In this document: positions 55,478-62,168 of the stretch, piece by piece
Layout: each line of letters opens with the position of its first letter
Numbering within the stretch: the stretch's first letter is position 1
Assembly (NCBI RefSeq): GCF_003841485.1
Contig: NZ_REFY01000001.1
Coordinates: 124,001 to 188,000, forward strand
Length of the DNA stretch: 64,000 nt
Direction: 5' to 3'
Source of the DNA: Natrarchaeobius halalkaliphilus
GTDB lineage: Archaea > Halobacteriota > Halobacteria > Halobacteriales > Natrialbaceae
Translations under genes and position numbers: made by a program
The notes under the pieces: generated by a model
What the model saw: the letters and a program-made list of their open reading frames with translations, nothing else
Told to the model about the DNA's origin: nothing
The model's database searches: none

Positions 55478-57505
55478 ATGTCCGACGAGCAAAGCGATGG
55501 GTTCGGAGCAATATCCGTCAAGCCCGTCATCGACTCGTCTACGACGGATTTCATCCAGGACTTCTACGTTCCTATCCTGTCTGAATCGGTAGAGTACAAG
55601 CGGGGTGCTGGCTACTTTACGACAAATTGGCTACAGTCAGCGGCCCGCGGTATTACCGAACTCGCAGAGAACGGTGGGACGGCTAAATGGATCACGAGCC
55701 CGATTCTCGACGAGAATGATTGGGAGGCCATTAAGACCGGTGATAAGGCGAAACGAGATCGTGTGCTACGGTCCTCTCTGAGCGGGACAATAAGTGAACT
55801 CGAGACCGCACTCGATAATGATACACGAAATGCTATCGCTTGGATGATTGCTGATGGGCTCCTCGAACTCAAACTCGCTGTACCCGAGCCTTCGCTGGGC
55901 GGAGATTTCCATGATAAGTTCGGGGTATTTATTGACGGAGAAGGGAATCGGATTGGGTTCCAGAGTTCTCAGAACGACAGCAAGCATGCGATGACCAACT
56001 ACGAGGGGTATCGTGTTGATTGTGACTGGATCTCCGAGAGGGAGTCAACTGCCGTCTCCCGCCATGAACACCGCTTTGATCAGCTTTGGAATGACGAGAA
56101 TGAACATGTTCGAACATACTCAATTCCGGAAAGTATCGAGGAGCAGATCGCAAACACCAGAGACTATGGTTCACGGCCGTACGAGCAACCAGAGCAAGTC
56201 TCTAGTGGCCCTGAAGATTTCTCACTGCGAGAGTACCAGAAGGAAGCCGTTGATGCTTGGTTTGGGAACGATTGCCGCGGGATGTTCCAAATGGCGACCG
56301 GTACCGGAAAGACGTTCACTGCACTGGCAGCACTTGAGCAATACGCGAAATCGGTCGATAAGCCGCTACTGACTGTTATTGCGGTACCTGTTACTCATCT
56401 TGCCTCCCAGTGGGCAGACGAGATGGAGATCTTTGATCTTCCGAAGCCCCACCTGCTGTTCGGTAGCGTCTCGAAGGACTGGAAACAGAACCTCTCGAGG
56501 ATCACGACCAACATCGAATTGGCTACAAAGGACCATGAGATCGTAATTACTACCCACCAGTCCCTTTACAACGATGACTTTCGCGAGATGGTCGAGCGTC
56601 TTCCCGGACCGATCGCGTTCATCGGGGATGAGGTTCATGGGCTAGGCTCCGATGAGCAGCGATTGGGGCTAATCGAAGCTTACGATGCTCGAATCGGTCT
56701 TTCCGCTACCCCCGAACGGTATTATGACGAGGCTGGAAGCCGATATCTCCTGAACTATTTCGATGGTATCATTTTTGAATATCCGCTTGCAGACGCCATC
56801 CCGGAGTACCTGACTCCCTACGAGTACCACCCCATCATCGTAGAGATGACCGAGGATGAGGTCGAGGAATACAAAAAGCAGTCACGGAAGGTCGCTGCTG
56901 TCGCTGCAAGCGAAGAGATCGATGACGAGACGGTAAGCCAGGTCGCATCACAGCGTGCGGACATCGTAAAGAGTGCTGAACGGAAGTACGGGGCCCTTCG
57001 CGAACAGTTGAAACGGATGGATGATCCACACCACCTCTTGGTATATACTAATGACAGCCAAATCTCCGAAGTTCAGTCAATTCTTACCGAGAACGGTATC
57101 ATTCAGCATAAATTCACTAATGAGGAAGATGAAGAAGAGCGAGATCGGCTATTAGACGGCTTTGAGCAAAGAGAGTGGGATGCCTTGGTTGCAATGAAAT
57201 GCCTTGATGAGGGCGTCGACGTTCCTGCTACCAAGCGTGCCATCCTGATGTCAAATAGTGGTAACCCGAAACAGTTCATCCAACGCCGTGGACGGGTGTT
57301 ACGGAAGGCCGAGGGCAAGGACAAATCGGTTATCTTTGACATGTTTGTCGTGCCCACGATGACTCCAGGCGATGACATCCCCGCGGTTGAGAAGAGTATC
57401 CTGGAACGGGAGCTCGACCGTTTCGAAGAATTCGCTGAGAATGCAATAAACAAACATGGGGCTTGGAACACCATTGACCGGGTTCGTCGGGCGTATAAAT
57501 TATAA
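55478..57505 (+). CDS. Phospholipase D-like nuclease fused to superfamily 2 helicase
   Basis: A 675-residue protein. The N-terminal 200 residues are a PLD-type domain with a single HxK motif, H145-x-K147 in FHDKFGVFIDGEGN, followed by FQSSQND; PLD domains in defence systems cut DNA. The helicase part begins at LREYQKEAVDAWF: Walker A MATGTGKT near 272-279, motif II as GDEVHGL, motif III SATPER and motif VI QFIQRRGRVLRK. This is the first gene of a packed plus-strand operon with a DndD-like ATPase and a DNA methylase. Specific system type not recognised. Base composition is less GC-rich than the flanks. Confidence 0.85.
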   Translation: MSDEQSDGFGAISVKPVIDSSTTDFIQDFYVPILSESVEYKRGAGYFTTNWLQSAARGITELAENGGTAKWITSPILDENDWEAIKTGDKAKRDRVLRSSLSGTISELETALDNDTRNAIAWMIADGLLELKLAVPEPSLGGDFHDKFGVFIDGEGNRIGFQSSQNDSKHAMTNYEGYRVDCDWISERESTAVSRHEHRFDQLWNDENEHVRTYSIPESIEEQIANTRDYGSRPYEQPEQVSSGPEDFSLREYQKEAVDAWFGNDCRGMFQMATGTGKTFTALAALEQYAKSVDKPLLTVIAVPVTHLASQWADEMEIFDLPKPHLLFGSVSKDWKQNLSRITTNIELATKDHEIVITTHQSLYNDDFREMVERLPGPIAFIGDEVHGLGSDEQRLGLIEAYDARIGLSATPERYYDEAGSRYLLNYFDGIIFEYPLADAIPEYLTPYEYHPIIVEMTEDEVEEYKKQSRKVAAVAASEEIDDETVSQVASQRADIVKSAERKYGALREQLKRMDDPHHLLVYTNDSQISEVQSILTENGIIQHKFTNEEDEEERDRLLDGFEQREWDALVAMKCLDEGVDVPATKRAILMSNSGNPKQFIQRRGRVLRKAEGKDKSVIFDMFVVPTMTPGDDIPAVEKSILERELDRFEEFAENAINKHGAWNTIDRVRRAYKL

Positions 57506-57520
57506 AGGATAGATGTGTTG

Positions 57521-57733
57521 ATGGCTATAACGATGCAAGAAGATGAGGTGAGCTCACTCATCACAGAGGAAATAGATGGTATAGAAGATGATTCTCTTCA
57601 GTCCTTTATTGAAGCAATTGTTCAGCATGAACGTTCGCATCTAGACAATAAATTTGCGGAGTTTAATGATAAGTACGACGAGTTAGTCAAGAATCATGCC
57701 GACAATCAGTCGCTAGACGACTTTGACTCGTAA
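57521..57733 (+). CDS. Small acidic helical protein (70 aa) of the accessory operon
   Basis: The sequence is mostly helical and charged (SLQSFIEAIVQHERSHLDNK, then FAEFNDKYDELVKNHADNQ). Starts at GTG 57515, ATG 57521 or ATG 57533 are possible; the second is used. Its stop shares a base with the start of the ATPase gene. A subunit or regulator of the neighbouring proteins is likely; nothing specific is recognised. Confidence 0.6.
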   Translation: MAITMQEDEVSSLITEEIDGIEDDSLQSFIEAIVQHERSHLDNKFAEFNDKYDELVKNHADNQSLDDFDS

Positions 57734-59694
57734 TGGATACAATCCAATTCCTATCTATCGAGGGGAGAGATTACAGGCAATATAATGGAGAATTTAAACT
57801 CGATCTGAAAGTATCTGATGACAAGAATGTTAACGTCATCGAAGGGCAGAACGGGGCCGGCAAGTCGAACCTTCTGAACGCTATCACTCTCTGTTTCTAC
57901 GACGATGAGACACACATCGATGACTCAGTCCTTGAGGCTGATCCACTCGTCAATCTGAAACGTCTCGATGATTTGGATCCTGGAGATACTGCAACGGGAT
58001 ACGTAAGTGTGAAGCTCGGGGATGAAAAGCCGGATTATATTTTCACGCGAGAGTTCACCACTGCGAAACAGCCCGATGGTAGCTATTCCGGATCAACCGG
58101 GGATCTCCAACTCAAGCAGCGAATCGGAGAGGACATGCATGACATGGATAACGCGAACGCCCAATTGAACCAGATTCTCCCGACCGGCGTTCACGAATAT
58201 TTCCTATTCGACGGTGAGCAACTCGATGAATTCTTCGAGGACGGGTACTCAGAACGGGTGAAAGAAGGAATCCTTGATGTTTCTCACATCGAACTGCTAA
58301 ACGAGTCTCTCGATCATCTTGAGCAGGTCCAATCTCGGCTCGAGAAACAATCTTCGGAGTTCGAAGGAAACGTTGGTGAGGCCGAGGCAGTGTACAGGGC
58401 TGAAAAGGAGACTCTTCAGGACCTCAAATCGGACCGTGATACTGCTAAAACGGAATTGGAAGAGGCAAGAGAGAGAAGGGACGAGTTGGACAAAGACCTT
58501 CGACAGAGCTCTCAGGAGGATGTCCGCGAGAAGCAGCTCGAACGAGAACGACTTCGGGAGCGACTCGATGACACACAAGAGGATTTGAATGATGCTAAAC
58601 AGAAGGCCGGAAGCGCTCTAGCAACCGCAGGCATCACTGTATACAACGCAGATGCATTACGATTCGGCCTCACTAAGCTCGAGGAACTCGAACAGCAGGG
58701 AGAACTCCCCCCCAAGATTCAGGACTGGTTCATCGACCGGCTGTTGGAACGAGGAAAATGCATCTGCGGAGAGGATCTCGATAACGAGACACGGAAGGAG
58801 AACCTTCAACACCTCCAGAAAGAGGTCGCAGACATCGAAGATGAAAATATCGATGGGAAGATCCGAATACCGGATCTCCTTGACGAAGTGGACTCACAAG
58901 TACAAGACCTCTTAGACGAACGTACACAGGTTGAGGAGCTCCGGGAGAAACGAGGTGAGATACAGGGAGAAATCGATGATATCTCGGCATTCCTCCAACA
59001 GAAAGATACAATCGACGCAGAGGATGCAGCTGCTCTAGAACAGCAACGCGAGGAAGTCAATAAGCGCATCGAGGAGTTGAGCCATAAAATCGGGAAACTC
59101 GAGAGGGAAATCGAAGATCAGCAGGATACTGTTAAAGAAAAGAAAGCCGAGTGGGAGACGGAGATGGAGAAGGAAGACCAGCACCAGATTCTCCTTCGTC
59201 GGGTACAATTCGTAGAAGAGGCGCGCGAGGAAGTCAAGACAATTCGAACCAACATCCTCGACCAGGTTCGGAGCGAAACAGAAGATCGACTTGAAGAGTA
59301 CTTCAACGAGCTCATCTGGAAGGACGAATCCTATGAAATTCATCTCACCGAAAATTACGAGGTTGAAGTGCAGGGACCTACCGCGGAGAAGAAACTCGCC
59401 TCTCTGTCTGCCGGGGAACGTCAAATTTTAGCATTGGCGTTTATGTCTGCGCTCTCGCGAATTAGTGGCTTTAGCGCTCCAATTGTCATCGACACGCCGC
59501 TTGGCCGTATCTCATCAAAACCTCGTAAACGTATTGCAGCACAGCTGCCAGGGTACCTCGAAGGTCGACAGGTGACTTTGATGATGACCGACGAGGAGTA
59601 CACCGATGATGTTGCTGCCCTGCTTGACGGTCATATCGCTAATGAGTATGAACTGCAGTATAATGACGAAACCACTCAGGTGATCCCACAATGA
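57733..59694 (+). CDS. DndD-like SMC/SbcC-type ATPase
   Basis: A 653-residue ABC-type ATPase with head halves separated by a long coiled coil. Walker A is GQNGAGKS at 38-45, then FLFDGEQLDEFF; the hinge zone has a half zinc hook KCICGEDL with C343 and C345; the signature is LSAGERQ at 558-564 and Walker B is IVIDTPLGR near 585-593. The FDGE and IDTPLGR stretches are typical of DndD, an ATPase of DNA phosphorothioation. No dndC, dndE or dndB lies in the window, so it is called DndD-like only. Its stop overlaps the next start. Confidence 0.85.
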   Translation: MDTIQFLSIEGRDYRQYNGEFKLDLKVSDDKNVNVIEGQNGAGKSNLLNAITLCFYDDETHIDDSVLEADPLVNLKRLDDLDPGDTATGYVSVKLGDEKPDYIFTREFTTAKQPDGSYSGSTGDLQLKQRIGEDMHDMDNANAQLNQILPTGVHEYFLFDGEQLDEFFEDGYSERVKEGILDVSHIELLNESLDHLEQVQSRLEKQSSEFEGNVGEAEAVYRAEKETLQDLKSDRDTAKTELEEARERRDELDKDLRQSSQEDVREKQLERERLRERLDDTQEDLNDAKQKAGSALATAGITVYNADALRFGLTKLEELEQQGELPPKIQDWFIDRLLERGKCICGEDLDNETRKENLQHLQKEVADIEDENIDGKIRIPDLLDEVDSQVQDLLDERTQVEELREKRGEIQGEIDDISAFLQQKDTIDAEDAAALEQQREEVNKRIEELSHKIGKLEREIEDQQDTVKEKKAEWETEMEKEDQHQILLRRVQFVEEAREEVKTIRTNILDQVRSETEDRLEEYFNELIWKDESYEIHLTENYEVEVQGPTAEKKLASLSAGERQILALAFMSALSRISGFSAPIVIDTPLGRISSKPRKRIAAQLPGYLEGRQVTLMMTDEEYTDDVAALLDGHIANEYELQYNDETTQVIPQ

Positions 59695-60140
59695 GCGACA
59701 CTCAGCAGCAACAGGAGTTCGAGAAAACAGATCCAAGCCGAGAAATTGGTGTAGATCCGGAGAAGCACCCACTGTATAAAGAGTTAGAGAACAACCCAAA
59801 CTCGCCATTTTACGAAGAGGAACTAGTTGACATCTGGTTATTCACCGTCGGGTACGGACGCCAGCATAGTGAACGTGAACCACTCCCTGGTAATAAAAAG
59901 TGGATGCTCCGGATGACATCGCTCGATGATGACGAGGAGTGGATAGTCAAGTCGATCGCCATCGAAGAGACCGGGACCACAGATGTGCTTCAGGATGGGA
60001 AACAGATATTCACCATCGCTCAAGAGTACGCTAATTCCGGTATTGAGTTGGTACATGAAGAGGTTACAGATACAGACAGTGATTCTATCAGCGAACTGAC
60101 TTCAGATGTCGTCCGCACTCATCGGAGTCAAAACGAATGA
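59691..60140 (+). CDS. Unrecognised 149-aa protein of the accessory operon
   Basis: An acidic, probably globular protein (DIWLFTVGYGRQHSEREPLP, KKWMLRMTSLDDDEEW, ANSGIELVHEEV). The start overlaps the ATPase stop (ATGA), so the two are made together. No domain is recognised. 58 bases separate it from the methylase. Confidence 0.65.
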   Translation: MSDTQQQQEFEKTDPSREIGVDPEKHPLYKELENNPNSPFYEEELVDIWLFTVGYGRQHSEREPLPGNKKWMLRMTSLDDDEEWIVKSIAIEETGTTDVLQDGKQIFTIAQEYANSGIELVHEEVTDTDSDSISELTSDVVRTHRSQNE

Positions 60141-60198
60141 CGGCGATGCGTCCAGTATCCACAGTATTGAATACCCCCAACCGGCCACAGATTAAACA

Positions 60199-61563
60199 AT
60201 GAGTGATGATTCCGCTGGCCTTAATCATGAGCTACTCGGTCAGCAGGGTGTCTCGGGCGAAATAGAGGATGTTCTCGGTAGAATCGTGTCGTGCCTTGGA
60301 AAAGAAGTCACGCTTGGTCAAGAGCAGGATTCGGCCAATGACCAACTTCCTTCTGAGCTAAACATAAGCCCTACAGAAGCGCAGAAGCTGTACGAGAGCC
60401 TGAAGGCCCACTTTCAGGCTCAAAACACCGGTCCTCCTTTCTCTGATGTCAAGGAGGTTCAAGGTGATATCCCGGAAATGGAAGACCGACCCATCGATGT
60501 GGAACGCGCCAACGCTTGCAAGATTCACCCTAGCGATAGCGGTCGCGAGGATGACGGTCACAAATTGGAGTTGGAAGGCAATTCGGTAAACCTCATCGTT
60601 ACCTCACCCCCGTACTGGCAGCTTCGTGACTACGGTGTCGAAAATCAGCTCGGCCAAGAAGATACCCCAGAGAAATACGTCGATGATCTTGTCGATGCAC
60701 TAAACACCTGGGAAGAATTCCTGCACCCGAAAGGGTCAGTCTTCCTCAACATCGGAGATAAGTATCACGAAAAGAGTCAGGTCGGCATTCCGGGGATGTT
60801 CGCAGAAAGAGCTCGACAAGACGGATGGACGGTTCGAAACCATATTATTTGGGCAAAAAAGAATGGCCTCCCCTCCCCAGCGAAAGACCGATTAGTCCCC
60901 CGGCATGAGCACATCTTCCATCTGGTTCGCGACGATGACTACTACTATGATCTCTTTGGCTACTCCAAGGTCTTCGGAAACGGCGCGAATCCGGGCGACG
61001 TCTGGAACATGAGTCACGACCGTAACACCGGTGGTCACCTTGCCCCCTTCCCAAGTGAACTGGTCTTACGTGCCGTGACCTTAGCCTGCCCACCTGCTGT
61101 TTGTCCAAAGTGCGGTGAGCCTCATAGCCGTGAAATCGAGCGGCCGCTGCTGAATCTAAATCAGGATCGGCCACAGGCTAAACGGGCATTAAAGAAGTTC
61201 AAAGAATCCGACCTCACAGAAGAACATCTCAAGGCGATTCGTGCGGTCGGAATTTCCGACGCAGGGAAAGCCAAGGAGATTCAGGAAGAGACAGGCACTA
61301 ACGATGACGAAATCCAGGAACTAGCTGACGAAGCGAAGGAGGTGCTAGGTGGGTATTTCCGTGAATTCACCTTCCCACTCCCGACAACCGTCGGTTGGTC
61401 CGGGTGTGAATGTGAGGTGGACCCGCAGCCTGGAATGGTTTTCGACCCATTTTCTGGCTCCGGGACTACCATCAACACCGCATACTCGCTTGGATATCAG
61501 GCGTGGGGGACCGACCTTGACCGCTCGAATTTCGAGCCAAAATTGGATAACTTTATGGATTGA
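60199..61563 (+). CDS. DNA methyltransferase, TSPPYW type (likely N4-cytosine), beta order
   Basis: A 454-residue SAM-dependent DNA methylase. Motif IV is TSPPYWQLRDYG starting at residue 135, motif I is FDPFSGSGTT near 415-424, so the order IV then I marks the beta class. The SPPYW form is common in N4-cytosine enzymes, although N6-adenine cannot be excluded. The first 110 residues are an added acidic, helical segment. A zinc-like set CPKCGEPH and GCECE flanks a helical insertion in the target-recognition zone. Together with the helicase and DndD-like ATPase it suggests self-marking in a defence module. Confidence 0.9.
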   Translation: MSDDSAGLNHELLGQQGVSGEIEDVLGRIVSCLGKEVTLGQEQDSANDQLPSELNISPTEAQKLYESLKAHFQAQNTGPPFSDVKEVQGDIPEMEDRPIDVERANACKIHPSDSGREDDGHKLELEGNSVNLIVTSPPYWQLRDYGVENQLGQEDTPEKYVDDLVDALNTWEEFLHPKGSVFLNIGDKYHEKSQVGIPGMFAERARQDGWTVRNHIIWAKKNGLPSPAKDRLVPRHEHIFHLVRDDDYYYDLFGYSKVFGNGANPGDVWNMSHDRNTGGHLAPFPSELVLRAVTLACPPAVCPKCGEPHSREIERPLLNLNQDRPQAKRALKKFKESDLTEEHLKAIRAVGISDAGKAKEIQEETGTNDDEIQELADEAKEVLGGYFREFTFPLPTTVGWSGCECEVDPQPGMVFDPFSGSGTTINTAYSLGYQAWGTDLDRSNFEPKLDNFMD

Positions 61564-61565
61564 GT

Positions 61566-62168
61566 ATGACACGATACATCCTTGAAACGACGGTAGTGCA
61601 GAAAGCTATCAGAAGGCTAATAGAGAGCCCAGTCCACCGTATGTTTCCGGGTTATCTATCCCTGAAACAACAGGCTGAAATCCACGGTCGAGACGACAAT
61701 CTTCCCTTCCCGTATAACGAGTTTTTCAACCAATATCTCCGAGTCCCAGGAGGTGACAAACCGTACCTCGTTCCCTTTACCCCATTGGAAAACCCGTCCG
61801 ACGAGAATCTCTGGGTTAGCGACAATGTCCCAGGGACATACGCCCCCTCCTCACTCCGTGCTGACTCCCCTTTTACTAAGGTCGTAAAGGTAGAGGAAGG
61901 TGGACACAACTCCAGATGGAAGCTTCAGCCAGATCACTGGAAGTTAGCCCGACATCATCTCTGCAATGGCCAGACCATTCCAGCCGAATCCCTGGCTGTG
62001 TTCCTGTTCCGTAATTATGCCTTTGAAACTGATGACCCCTCGGCATACACCCTGATCCAGACTTTCGAAGACGAGTTTGGCTATGAGGTCTCTGGATCGC
62101 AGTTTACCACTCTGTATCAAACCGGCGATACGAGTATCAACGCGGACTCATTCGAACGATATGACTGA
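61566..62168 (+). CDS. Unrecognised 200-aa protein of the accessory operon
   Basis: It begins MTRYILETTVVQKAIRRLIE and contains FPYNEFFNQYLRVPGGDKPY and RHHLCNGQTIPAESLAVFLF with a late FEDEFGYEVSGSQFTTLY. A TTG at 61560, overlapping the methylase stop, is an alternative start. It overlaps the next gene by eight bases. The composition is that of a soluble folded protein. It may be the specificity or effector partner of the methylase; this is a guess from position. Confidence 0.65.
   Translation: MTRYILETTVVQKAIRRLIESPVHRMFPGYLSLKQQAEIHGRDDNLPFPYNEFFNQYLRVPGGDKPYLVPFTPLENPSDENLWVSDNVPGTYAPSSLRADSPFTKVVKVEEGGHNSRWKLQPDHWKLARHHLCNGQTIPAESLAVFLFRNYAFETDDPSAYTLIQTFEDEFGYEVSGSQFTTLYQTGDTSINADSFERYD

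Noticed and set aside
55478-61563. Complete DISARM or Dnd system
   Set aside because: DISARM needs a DUF1998 protein and separate PLD; Dnd needs DndC/E. Neither is in view, so only family-level resemblance is claimed.
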